This document shows, piece by piece, positions 7,794-15,872 of a stretch of 33,807 nucleotides of DNA (position 1 is the first letter of the stretch; every line of letters starts with the position of its first letter). Under the pieces are notes generated by a model. The model had not been told where the DNA came from, searched no databases, and was given only the letters and a program-made list of their open reading frames with translations. Source of the stretch: a virus. The translations under genes were made by a program, and so were the position numbers. Location: IMG/VR virus record IMGVR_UViG_3300044645_000112, positions 1-33,807 of that record; one strand, 5' to 3'.

Positions 7794-8061
7794 TTTCAAA
7801 TCCTCCACGGTCGGGGCCACCCTGCGGGTTGGTCATCCCCGGCGACTTCGGCATCTTCGGGTACTGCCGCAGAAACTGACGCGGCGCACGGTTGATGTCC
7901 GCAGCGTTCTGCGGGGGCGAATACTGCATATCACTCTGCGCCCCTGCGTTGTTGCTCACCTGCTGGCTCTGGCCCTGCATCTGGAGCATACGCGCCATGC
8001 GCTGACCGCGACCGTCGTTCATCATGGGGGGAGCGTTAAAGGTTTGGTAAGGGGTTCTCAT
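7786..8061 (-). CDS. Small Gln/Pro-rich hypothetical virion protein (91 aa)
   Basis: This 91-residue low-complexity protein is rich in Met, Gln, Asn and Pro (for example RMARMLQMQGQSQQVSNNAG). It has no hydrophobic segment and is predicted disordered. ATG 8061 overlaps the stop of the S74 protein upstream (ATGA), and its end overlaps the next start. It may be a linker or an internal virion protein; the function is unknown. Confidence 0.65.
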   Translation of the reverse strand: MRTPYQTFNAPPMMNDGRGQRMARMLQMQGQSQQVSNNAGAQSDMQYSPPQNAADINRAPRQFLRQYPKMPKSPGMTNPQGGPDRGGFENG

Positions 8062-10316
8062 TGCAGCATCCCGTAGTAAACCATCTTATAACCGTCTGCT
8101 GGGTCTATAGCCACAGCCTCGGGTTTGACCTGCTCAACCTCATCAGCCATTACGCCGCGTTCTCGCCGGTCAAAAATGTCGTACTCGTAAATGCCGATGC
8201 CGAGCGGGTGAGTGCCGACGCGAACAATGTTGGATTTCAACCGACGGTCAGATTTGCGACCACCTGCCGCCATTCCTATTGAACCAGCAATGTCCCCATA
8301 AAGACCCATCTTGGCGTTATATGCAGCCGTCTGGTTAGCGTAGTTTTGCTGCGCGAAGTTACCCGCCGCTTGTTGCGCTCCGAAGATGGGAGCCGCTCCC
8401 ACCTCTGCGCCCTGATAGGCTTGGAACTGCGGCATCTGCACCTGTGCGCCGCCCATGATGGCTGCTACCTCGTTAAGCGGCAACTGGCGCAAAGCCAACT
8501 GCTCTTGCAACGCTGCTTGACGCTGGGCGTTCTGGAAGTTTGCCGCCGCCTGCGCTTGGTTGAAGCCCTGTGCTTGGAGCGCCGCTTGAGCCTGTGCTTG
8601 CTGCAATGCCGCCTGTTGGTTCTGGGCAAGCGAGGCGTTATACAACCCAGCAATGTCCATTTCCTGCCCAAACTGCTGACCGGCAGCAGCGTTGTACGCA
8701 CCCGCCGCGCCCAAGCCCTGTTGGAAGTTCTGCGCGATGGCACGGTTAACGGCTTCCTGCGCCGCCTGTCCCGTCTGGAAGGATGCCATCTGCGCGTCTC
8801 GACCAAACTCACCCGCCGCAAGCCGCTGTGCGAACTGCTGCGCCTGCGCTTGGTTGGCAAACTGACCCGATTGGAGCGCCAGTTGAGCGTTTTGGGCAAT
8901 TGCAGCGTTTTGTGCGCCCGTAGCCTGCTGACCCGCGCCAAACCCCGCCAGAGCCGCTTGGTTGGCAAAGCCGCCCAGAGCCTGTGCCTCGCCTAGCCCC
9001 TGCTGACGAGCCGCCATATCAAGGCTAATGCCCTGTAGCGCGGCCTGCGTTCGGAGGTCGTTTTCCTGTTGTTGCTGCTCGGCAATGGCGGCGTTAAACG
9101 CCTCGCCACCACGCACCAGACCCTGATTGGCAAGTTGGGTTTCCAACTGCGCCCGTTGGCGCTGCAACTGCGGGTCGAGGCGCGACATGATAGCCTGCTG
9201 CGCCGTCATGCCAGCGTTTACCGGCATCGCGGCAAGTTGCGAGGTGTCCAACTGCCCTTGAAGTGTTGGGGCAGCGGGGCCACCCTGCGCCGTGCCAAAC
9301 TGGCCTGCGCCGGTCTGCACGCCGCTAATGCCGCTTGTGTCCAAGCCCTGCAAATTCAACCCTTGTGGGCCACCCGCAGCCATTCCGTACTGACCTGCCG
9401 TGGGGCCGAAGTTAACCGGCAGCGCCGACACATCAGAGCGTGCGCGACCCTGCAACTCGGGAAGGGTCGGCAGGTTGCCATAACCGCCAAATTGGAATTG
9501 TTGCGCCGGAAGCCCCTGCGGGGTGAAATCCGTGCCGTAGACATTTTGCACGCGCCCGATGGCCTGTTCGCCAAGGCCGGACAACGCACGCTCTACCCGC
9601 TGCTGCGCCTCAAGGGTCGCCTGTGCCTCGGGGGTCAGGTACTGCTCAATCGTCGGGGTGTCCAAGTCCACCATCTCGGTGAACATCTCGCGGGTGGGCA
9701 TTACATCGCCCATGTACTCCCCGCCGCCGTAGCCCTGATTGAACCGTTGCATTTGTCCCGGCCCCATGCCGGACGCATCAAAGCGACCGCCGCCGATAAG
9801 CATGGCAGTAGGAACTTGCGCTCCGGTAGGGAGCGTGGTGAAGTCGGCTCGACCGCCCTGCGTGTATGCGCGGTCATCGCCCATTCCCAGAGCCTCGCGC
9901 CGCGCAGCAGGCATACCGTCAGCCTTTGATGCCATAGGCTCCGGCGTAACGCCGAGGTCAACGCCGCCGCCATACATACCGCCACCGCCCATCTGCACGC
10001 CACCGCCGCCCGTTGTGGGCATGGAAGCACCGCCACCAACGCCAACGGTTGAGGGTGCGCCTTGCGGTGCGCCGGTAGCCGGTGCGCTAGGCTTTTGCGC
10101 TTGACGCGCATTGTAGTTAGCCATCGCAGCGTCATACGCAGCGCGGTTGAATTGCGGTCGCCCGTAGGTCACACGCTGACCACCAAGCGGGGTAATGACA
10201 TTAGGGTTAGAAAGCCGCGCAGTAAGACGCGCCGCTTCTAGGTTGGCGATGCCCTGCTGTTGCGCTGCGCCTGCGTAGTCAGGTGCCGGAGGCGGCTTCG
10301 GTGATTTTTTGCCCAT
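8058..10316 (-). CDS. Large Gln/Ala-rich virion protein with S74 chaperone C-terminus (752 aa)
   Basis: The protein begins MGKKSPKPPPAPDYAGAA, a start seen in many short-tailed phage proteins, so ATG 10316 is preferred over a start nine codons upstream; neither has a strong ribosome site. Order: Pro/Gly-rich disordered region (about 80-190); a Thr/Gln-rich middle; a long Gln/Ala-rich helical repeat region (about 390-640, repeated AQ and FANQA units); then a C-terminal S74-type module with KSDRRLKSNIVRVG and RGVMADEVEQVKPEAV. The S74 end suggests a trimeric fibre or spike whose chaperone is cleaved after folding. The long Gln/Ala coil is unusual for a fibre and resembles ejection-type coils. 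Confidence 0.8.
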   Translation of the reverse strand: MGKKSPKPPPAPDYAGAAQQQGIANLEAARLTARLSNPNVITPLGGQRVTYGRPQFNRAAYDAAMANYNARQAQKPSAPATGAPQGAPSTVGVGGGASMPTTGGGGVQMGGGGMYGGGVDLGVTPEPMASKADGMPAARREALGMGDDRAYTQGGRADFTTLPTGAQVPTAMLIGGGRFDASGMGPGQMQRFNQGYGGGEYMGDVMPTREMFTEMVDLDTPTIEQYLTPEAQATLEAQQRVERALSGLGEQAIGRVQNVYGTDFTPQGLPAQQFQFGGYGNLPTLPELQGRARSDVSALPVNFGPTAGQYGMAAGGPQGLNLQGLDTSGISGVQTGAGQFGTAQGGPAAPTLQGQLDTSQLAAMPVNAGMTAQQAIMSRLDPQLQRQRAQLETQLANQGLVRGGEAFNAAIAEQQQQENDLRTQAALQGISLDMAARQQGLGEAQALGGFANQAALAGFGAGQQATGAQNAAIAQNAQLALQSGQFANQAQAQQFAQRLAAGEFGRDAQMASFQTGQAAQEAVNRAIAQNFQQGLGAAGAYNAAAGQQFGQEMDIAGLYNASLAQNQQAALQQAQAQAALQAQGFNQAQAAANFQNAQRQAALQEQLALRQLPLNEVAAIMGGAQVQMPQFQAYQGAEVGAAPIFGAQQAAGNFAQQNYANQTAAYNAKMGLYGDIAGSIGMAAGGRKSDRRLKSNIVRVGTHPLGIGIYEYDIFDRRERGVMADEVEQVKPEAVAIDPADGYKMVYYGMLQ

Positions 10317-10722
10317 AACGGTGTCCCAAAAAACGGCACGCATCGCGTGTCATGGTTAGGAAAACAATATCACCGTCGGTGTCGGCGTTCTTTATTCGCG
10401 CTTCCTCGGTGAAACCCATTTTACGCACAAGCCTGATGGCTTTCGCGTTTTTACTGCCCACGGGGGCGATGATTTTGTCAACCCCGCAGACATTGAAAGG
10501 ATAGTCAAACATGGCTGCAATGTAAGCGGGGGTTAAGCGGTCAGAGATGGCGATGTGGCAAACCACGCTGCGCCCGTTCCAGTTCTCGTAAACCACGCCG
10601 CCGACAATGTTCTCTCCCTTACGCAGTCCAATGGCGTTAGAGCGTTCAGCGTGATACCCGCCGCCCGTATGCCCACAGACCCATTCGCCCACCTCGGGGC
10701 CGCTTGTTATATGCCAGCCCAT
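10279..10722 (-). CDS. GNAT-family N-acetyltransferase
   Basis: A 147-residue protein with the GNAT layout: beta strands ENIVGGVVYENWNG and VVCHIAISD, then an acceptor helix region (LTPAYIAAMFDYPFNVCGV), then VGSKNAKAIRLVRKMGFTEE, the conserved acetyl-CoA-binding turn and KxGF motif. It would transfer an acyl group from acyl-CoA to an amine, but the substrate is unknown. GNAT genes in tail-gene clusters are common in podoviruses. It overlaps the 520-residue gene upstream by 16 bases and the next gene by 38 bases. ATG 10722 is the only sensible start. Confidence 0.82.
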   Translation of the reverse strand: MGWHITSGPEVGEWVCGHTGGGYHAERSNAIGLRKGENIVGGVVYENWNGRSVVCHIAISDRLTPAYIAAMFDYPFNVCGVDKIIAPVGSKNAKAIRLVRKMGFTEEARIKNADTDGDIVFLTMTRDACRFLGHRYGQKITEAASGT

Positions 10723-12269
10723 CCGAGTTGATACACCACATCAGTTGAGGCCCATTGAATCGCTAACTTGTTGCTGCTGCTCTGAAACTGTACTGACCCG
10801 CAGTAGCCAACGCCGGTAACGCCCTGCCAGTTGTTCTGAATCTCAAGGTCAGAACCCCACACAGCCGTGTTCCACAACGCGCTGTCCCAAAGGGCAGTCA
10901 GCGGAGTAGAAAACGATATCGGGGCAACATTGTCTGAAATGTTGAAATCAACATTGATGCCGACCCGCACAGACGGGGTGCCGTTGCTGAAAATGCTAGG
11001 CCGTGCGCGTGTAAAAATCTTCTGTACGCCACGAGTCTCAAAGTAGTTAAAGGCTTGAAGAATCTTGCCGTTTATGTTGCTTGTGTCATCAATGTAGCCG
11101 GTGCTACCCGTCGTCCAAGCCTTTGCCACGAAAGTTGCAGCGCCAAAGTACGGAGTGTCGTCAAGAAGCCCAAAGTGAAAAGCATTCCAGTTTGTAAACC
11201 TGCACCACGCCTTCGTGATGTTGTTCATCACAAACTGCTCTTGTGCGCCTTCACGCACCGGGACATTGACGATTAGGGCGTTGTTCTTCGGGTTGTACAA
11301 CATGCACCACCCGAAGTTGTCCCTATACGCCGCAGCAGCCGCCGCAAACGCACCCTGTATCTTGTCCGATAGCGCGATGTTGGGGTCGAGCCGCGAGGAC
11401 TGAAGCGCCGAGGCCATTGGAATCAGCCCGTCAAGCGTCAGCACCAAAAGGTCGCCGCCGTACTTCATCAGGGAGCGGGTGCCGATAGGCGCACCTATAA
11501 TCCACACACCAATCAGCGCCCATGTGGACGCAGATGAGGGGTCGGTGCCACGGTAGACAATGACCTCGCCCTTGTCGGTGACAAATACAAGGTTGTCATC
11601 CACGCCGTAGCCAGCGTCAATTGTCCACGAGGCCATCGACACCAACACGCCGCCCAGACGCGCAATGGATGACAGGTCAAGAACCTGCGCCGCGCCGCCA
11701 ACGCTAGAGGTTGGCAGGTACCACGCCTTAAGCGTGTCCTTCTGGATAAACCACACACGGTTCTTGAAAAGCGTCGGAGAGTTAAGCGTAGTGGTCGTAA
11801 CGCCCGTAATGGCAGGCGAGGATGAACCCGTGATGCTTGTCCAACTTGAGCCGTTGTAAAGATACGGCGTGTTGGTTCCGTTAGCGGCATACAGATAGTT
11901 ACCGCCTGCGGTCGTGACATTGGTGTATTCCCACTTGGAATTTGACAGGCCGCTGACCGCTGGTGCGCCAATAGCACCCGCAGATGTTGCGTTGTAGATT
12001 TTGCCGTCAGAGATAGCCCACAACTCATCGGCTGTGCCGCCGCTGTAGGTCATCAGGGTTTCTACATCGTCGGGAAACCCCGTGGCGTGCTTAACATAGC
12101 CGCCGCGCAAAACAACATTGGATACGCCGGGGAAGTAATTGTCCAACTGCACGGCATCCGTGGGTGCCATGTTGGCGAGAGAATCCCGAGCGTTCCAACC
12201 GCCCACGGGCGACGGCAGGCTTGCGACATTTGCCGCAGAGCGTTGGACGAGGCGACGAGAAACAGCCAT
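10707..12269 (-). CDS. Tail nozzle / DNA-stabilisation-type beta-propeller protein
   Basis: A 520-residue, beta-strand-rich protein with repeated blades (DELWAISDGKIYNATSA, GGNYLYAANGTNTPYLYNG, LVFVTDKGEVIVYRG, LLVLTLDGLIPMAS). This is the pattern of phage nozzle or packaged-DNA-stabilising proteins such as P22 gp10. It would close the tail channel below the adaptor and hold packaged DNA. The N-terminus (PSPVGGWNARDSLANM) is the standard opening of these phage propeller proteins. The start overlaps the adaptor stop as TGATG, which agrees with adaptor-nozzle order. Confidence 0.8.
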   Translation of the reverse strand: MAVSRRLVQRSAANVASLPSPVGGWNARDSLANMAPTDAVQLDNYFPGVSNVVLRGGYVKHATGFPDDVETLMTYSGGTADELWAISDGKIYNATSAGAIGAPAVSGLSNSKWEYTNVTTAGGNYLYAANGTNTPYLYNGSSWTSITGSSSPAITGVTTTTLNSPTLFKNRVWFIQKDTLKAWYLPTSSVGGAAQVLDLSSIARLGGVLVSMASWTIDAGYGVDDNLVFVTDKGEVIVYRGTDPSSASTWALIGVWIIGAPIGTRSLMKYGGDLLVLTLDGLIPMASALQSSRLDPNIALSDKIQGAFAAAAAAYRDNFGWCMLYNPKNNALIVNVPVREGAQEQFVMNNITKAWCRFTNWNAFHFGLLDDTPYFGAATFVAKAWTTGSTGYIDDTSNINGKILQAFNYFETRGVQKIFTRARPSIFSNGTPSVRVGINVDFNISDNVAPISFSTPLTALWDSALWNTAVWGSDLEIQNNWQGVTGVGYCGSVQFQSSSNKLAIQWASTDVVYQLGWAGI

Positions 12270-13183
12270 CAGTTTTCGTACCCGTAATTGCTGTCAGGGA
12301 TGTTGTCGTAGCCGATAAGCACCGTGCCGGGACGCGGGGCAAACGAGAGGTTGGCAGCGCCCGTATCCTGTGCAACAGCCGTCTCAAGTTCAGCGAGGTA
12401 GTCGCGGAAGATGGCGGTTGTATCGAAGCCCTTTGCCTCGAAATACTTGAGTTTGGTAGACAGCACCATCACACGGTCGGGATAGATGCAGGTGTCGTTG
12501 TCTGCCGTCATCGAAGTCTTGGCAGCACCCGCAACGCTTTCTGCCCATGCGTTGCTGCGGTACTCAAAGCCAAGCAACTCGCCAGCGTTCATTCCGGGCC
12601 AAATCTGGAAGTATTTGCCGAGCAAGCGGTAACGGATACGGGGGCCGGTCGAGATGTAGCCCGAGAGCAGCCACTCCCATTGTTGCGGCGACTCTGGGCC
12701 GAGCATCTCCCAACGCTTGCTCTTATCCCAATGCGTGCGGTTGACGCTGCTGTAGTAGTCCGAGGGCAGGCCGTACTTGACCTTTTGGAACACCAGACCG
12801 CCACCGACCTGCGCCTCTGTTGGCTCGTAGTTGATGGAGACAGCCGAGGGAGACAGCACGCCCGTCACATAGGTGGCATTGGGGATGCCAACGCCTTGCA
12901 CCTGATAGGTCGAGTCGATGAGCGAAGTATCAGGGATGCCGGTAATGGTATACGCCGAGGTCGTCCATGTACCCGTGGTGCTGATGGCCTCGGTGTAGAA
13001 GGTGTGCTGCTTGGTCAGTTCGCGCCAGTCAGCACGCCGCATCAACTCGTACCCCGAGGCGTTCATCAGGGCAAGAATCTGCACCACATCCTGATTGGGG
13101 TTACCCGCCACCGTAGCCGGTATCGGTAAACCCAGTTCAGCGGTGACCTGCTGAACCAACGCCAACATGGTTGTGGTGCTCAT
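12269..13183 (-). CDS. Head-tail adaptor protein (SU10/gp4-like)
   Basis: A 304-residue protein with an N-terminal helical bundle (LVQQVTAELGLPIP...ILALMNASGYELMRRADW), a beta-rich insert (about 65-130), and a helical C-terminal region that includes DRVMVLSTKLKYFEAKGFD. This is the layout of podoviral adaptor proteins that bind below the portal. It ends in TGATG overlap with the nozzle gene. Position between the capsid cluster and the nozzle supports the call. I rely on recall of the family, not on a search. Confidence 0.78.
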   Translation of the reverse strand: MSTTTMLALVQQVTAELGLPIPATVAGNPNQDVVQILALMNASGYELMRRADWRELTKQHTFYTEAISTTGTWTTSAYTITGIPDTSLIDSTYQVQGVGIPNATYVTGVLSPSAVSINYEPTEAQVGGGLVFQKVKYGLPSDYYSSVNRTHWDKSKRWEMLGPESPQQWEWLLSGYISTGPRIRYRLLGKYFQIWPGMNAGELLGFEYRSNAWAESVAGAAKTSMTADNDTCIYPDRVMVLSTKLKYFEAKGFDTTAIFRDYLAELETAVAQDTGAANLSFAPRPGTVLIGYDNIPDSNYGYEN

Positions 13184-13186
13184 TCG

Positions 13187-13735
13187 TTAACTCTCCGCAA
13201 CGGGTTCCTTCTTCGGGCGACCAGCCTTGCGCGTCATCAACGCTGCCATCTGCGCCTGAAGTTCTGCCAGTTGTTTTTTGGTGTCGTCCAATTGGTTTTC
13301 GGTTTCCGAGCGATTCCGCTTTGCGAGAAACGCCTTTGCCTTCTCACGCAAACCGGGGCCACCCATGCCGATGCGCTGCAACTGCGAATCGGATGCGTTG
13401 GCAATCTGCTCTACGGTCTGGAACTTCAAGATGCGAAGTTCCTCAATGTGTCCACGGGTAATGTCGCCGTTGCCATCGGTAAACCAGACATCAAGCGAGG
13501 TGCCGATTGCGGGGGCATCCTGCTCGTTTTGCTTCATCTGGAAATAGAGATACTGACGCGGGAACCGCTTCTTGTGGTCTTCATTCATCGGCTGTTCAAT
13601 GATGGTTGTCTTGTCGCCGGGAATGTTGATACGCACAAACGGCTTGCCGTCCCACTTCGGGTCTACATCCTTTGCGATGTAGAACTCGACTTGGAGTTGC
13701 TCGTCCGCGTTAAAAATGTCGCTATCTAGAGGCAT
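13187..13735 (-). CDS. Hypothetical protein with helix-hairpin-helix and AT-hook-like end (182 aa)
   Basis: Residues about 12-105 form a beta-rich domain (QLQVEFYIAKDVDPKWDGKP; LDVWFTDGNGDITRGHIEEL). Residues about 107-138 look like a helix-hairpin-helix (VEQIANASDSQLQRIGMGGP). Residues 142-168 are a coiled coil, and the end contains RKAGRPKK, an AT-hook-like basic patch. The whole suggests DNA contact, perhaps in head filling or completion. CAGGAGT precedes ATG 13735. Proteins of this kind occur in capsid clusters of short-tailed phages, but the function is unknown to me. Confidence 0.68.
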   Translation of the reverse strand: MPLDSDIFNADEQLQVEFYIAKDVDPKWDGKPFVRINIPGDKTTIIEQPMNEDHKKRFPRQYLYFQMKQNEQDAPAIGTSLDVWFTDGNGDITRGHIEELRILKFQTVEQIANASDSQLQRIGMGGPGLREKAKAFLAKRNRSETENQLDDTKKQLAELQAQMAALMTRKAGRPKKEPVAES

Positions 13736-13770
13736 CGTCGTTTACTCCTGTGGGGAGGTGAGGGAAGAAA

Positions 13771-14598
13771 TCACAGGTTGTTGACCTGTGTTAAGGTCGC
13801 AATGACCGAAGGAATTGCAGGCCAGACACTTGTGGCGCTGGCTGCGAGGATTCTAACGCTGGTATCGTCTGTTGCCCACATCAATTCTACATAGTGCGTG
13901 GATTCCAATTGAATTATGAAGTTCCACGCCGCTACCGTTCTGGCTGCGGTGCCTTGAATAGCAATTGTAGTTGCTGTGTTTGGGACATTGGTTCCGTTCT
14001 TGCGAAGCCAAATGTAGATGTTGCCAGTACCGCCAGAGGTCTTATCCAATTGCGCCGAGAATTGCACATTGTAGACACCTTGGAAGTCTGCAACGAGCCG
14101 CGAGGTAGGCGAACCGACAGACACCCCGTTGCTGCTGTCGGTGGTGTTAAACACCATGCCGTAGGCAACATCAATCGACGCAGCAACCTGCGTGGTGGTG
14201 TCGGAAAACGCCCCGTAGTGCAGGATAGGAACCGACCGCCCGAAGCCCTGCAACTCCTCCCAGAGCGTGTTGCTGACGGCAAAGAACATAGCCGAGCAGT
14301 CAGCGTTAATCGTGCCAGAGCCTGCGTTATCAATGCTGCTACCCGCGTCATACGGGTACACCGTGATGGGGTTAGCGGTGCTGTTCTTGACGATGACGGT
14401 TTCGCCCATCTCCGTCGGGGGAAGCCTTACGCCCGTGCCAACCGCCGCGCTGTCTACATTGGTGTAAACATAAGTCAATTGCAGCGCATTGCCCGCCGAG
14501 GTTCCGGCAGCGGTCGCTGTACTAGTGCCGTCGCCGCAGATGGAGACGGTCTTGAGGCTGTCTACGCCTGCGCCCAGCACCCGTGAGGGTATCGCCAT
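13771..14598 (-). CDS. Virion surface/fibre protein with C1q/TNF-like jelly-roll domain (275 aa)
   Basis: The likely start is ATG 14598, four bases after the stop of the upstream gene (TGAGATG); the open frame extends 16 codons upstream but there overlaps DUF115 coding sequence. Residues about 1-120 are a beta-rich domain (VGTGVRLPPTEMGETVIVKN...VYPYDAG). The C-terminal half (about 135-275) has the strand pattern of C1q/TNF-type jelly rolls (GVYNVQFSAQLDK; IYIWLRKNGTNVPNT; HYVELMWATDD). This would fit a trimeric head decoration or spike. No enzyme motif is visible. Confidence 0.7.
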   Translation of the reverse strand: MAIPSRVLGAGVDSLKTVSICGDGTSTATAAGTSAGNALQLTYVYTNVDSAAVGTGVRLPPTEMGETVIVKNSTANPITVYPYDAGSSIDNAGSGTINADCSAMFFAVSNTLWEELQGFGRSVPILHYGAFSDTTTQVAASIDVAYGMVFNTTDSSNGVSVGSPTSRLVADFQGVYNVQFSAQLDKTSGGTGNIYIWLRKNGTNVPNTATTIAIQGTAARTVAAWNFIIQLESTHYVELMWATDDTSVRILAASATSVWPAIPSVIATLTQVNNL

Positions 14599-14599
14599 C

Positions 14600-15373
14600 T
14601 CAAGCAGCCAACGCCATCTTGCGGCGCTCTTCGATGATGGCGGCAATCAACCCCGGCCCCTTGGCCTCAACCGTGATTTCTGGCATCACGGAGTAAATCA
14701 TCTGGAACTCGTTTGCCTGCTGCGCCATCGCAGCATTGCAGGTGAACTTGCGCTTTTCTGCGCCCACATAGACATCCATCGTCGGGCCGGTCATCTCGCC
14801 GGTAAACCGCTTGATGCCGTCAGCCCGATTGCAACTGTCGTACCCGTACAACACAAAGTTGCGAAAGCCAAGCAGGTACCCGATGTTGATGGCACGCATC
14901 CCCGAGGTGGTGCCGCCGCCGACCGCTAACTTGCCAGCGCCCAGCGCCTTCATTTCCAACCCTTCAGCCCATGAGTGCCACAGGACAACCTTGCGCTCTT
15001 TCAGCGTGTCGAAAGTAGCCGGGGGGCAGCGGGAGGCAACGAGATAGACGGTGTGCGCGTTATGGCGCTGTATACCGCTTGTGCGGTCACGGGGGTCGAG
15101 GTTAACCCACAGGTCAGGCTCGATGCCGTTCTCGCACAGGAAGTCGTGTGCGGCCTTTACAGCGACGATGGGACGACCAGTCTTCTGATGCGCCCGGATG
15201 TCCTCTACGAAACTAGGCATTGACCACCCACTCGCTACACACACGAATGTTCCATTGTGGGTGCAGAGAGCGGGGGCCAACTCTGGCAACCCACGGGCAA
15301 GCGACGAGCGGATGTTGGAACAAAGTTCCTCCGGTTTGCCAGCCGCCTGCACCGTGAGTTCCAGTTTTTGCAT
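14600..15373 (-). CDS. MptE-like / DUF115 Rossmann-fold protein
   Basis: A 257-residue protein resembling the DUF115 (MptE-like 6-hydroxymethylpterin pyrophosphokinase / Maf motility-glycosyltransferase) family. Visible are the nucleotide-binding strand-loop FVCVASGWSMPSF (about 43-55), the segment GRPIVAVKAAHDFLCENGIE (66-85) followed by PDLWVNLDP (86-94), and GGGTTSGMRAINIGYLLGFR (152-171) followed by LYGYDSC. In related proteins these bind a nucleotide-sugar or nucleotide donor. Its placement between capsid-decoration genes suggests it modifies a virion protein or cell-surface component, an inference. The start has no competing upstream ATG. The end is separated by one base from the next ATG. 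Confidence 0.75.
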   Translation of the reverse strand: MQKLELTVQAAGKPEELCSNIRSSLARGLPELAPALCTHNGTFVCVASGWSMPSFVEDIRAHQKTGRPIVAVKAAHDFLCENGIEPDLWVNLDPRDRTSGIQRHNAHTVYLVASRCPPATFDTLKERKVVLWHSWAEGLEMKALGAGKLAVGGGTTSGMRAINIGYLLGFRNFVLYGYDSCNRADGIKRFTGEMTGPTMDVYVGAEKRKFTCNAAMAQQANEFQMIYSVMPEITVEAKGPGLIAAIIEERRKMALAA

Positions 15374-15375
15374 GG

Positions 15376-15858
15376 TTACGGGGTCGCGTTAGACGGAACC
15401 GGGATAACCATGGTGAACGCTGCAACCGCAGTCATAGCCGAGGTAGCCGAGGCGGTCACTTCCGTGACCACGCCAGCGACCAGAGCGCCCGACACGGTGG
15501 CATCATCCAACCGGCCTTCGGTGCTGGTGGTGTAGAGGGCAACCGCCGGGAGGCAGGAAGCCGACACATTCACCCGCACCTTGCCGCCCAACTGCACCCA
15601 GCCGTAGTAGCCGGACGCAATCGACACCTGCGCGAAGCCGATACGCTTGGTATCAGCAACACGCGCCGTCGTCGCGTTGGTTACGACATTGGATGCAGGG
15701 ATGCAGACAGCGTTGTACTGCGAGATGGCCGAAGCCGCCTGCACATACACCGCCAAACCACCATCATCGAGCGTCACGACCGTGCCGGTATTAATGGCAG
15801 CGGTCGAGTCGGTATTACCGAGAGCAGGGTACGCAAACCCGTTAACAATAACAGTCAT
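15376..15858 (-). CDS. Capsid decoration-type protein (160 aa)
   Basis: A 160-residue beta-rich, Ala/Val/Thr-rich protein that follows the major capsid gene after 14 bases. Phrases such as YYGWVQLGGKVRVNVSASCL and GVVTEVTASATSAMTAVAAF resemble small head-decoration or fibre-base proteins of tailed phages. There are no catalytic or membrane motifs. Only two bases separate it from the DUF115 gene downstream. Confidence 0.7.
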   Translation of the reverse strand: MTVIVNGFAYPALGNTDSTAAINTGTVVTLDDGGLAVYVQAASAISQYNAVCIPASNVVTNATTARVADTKRIGFAQVSIASGYYGWVQLGGKVRVNVSASCLPAVALYTTSTEGRLDDATVSGALVAGVVTEVTASATSAMTAVAAFTMVIPVPSNATP

Positions 15859-15872
15859 TTTCGTATCCCCTA

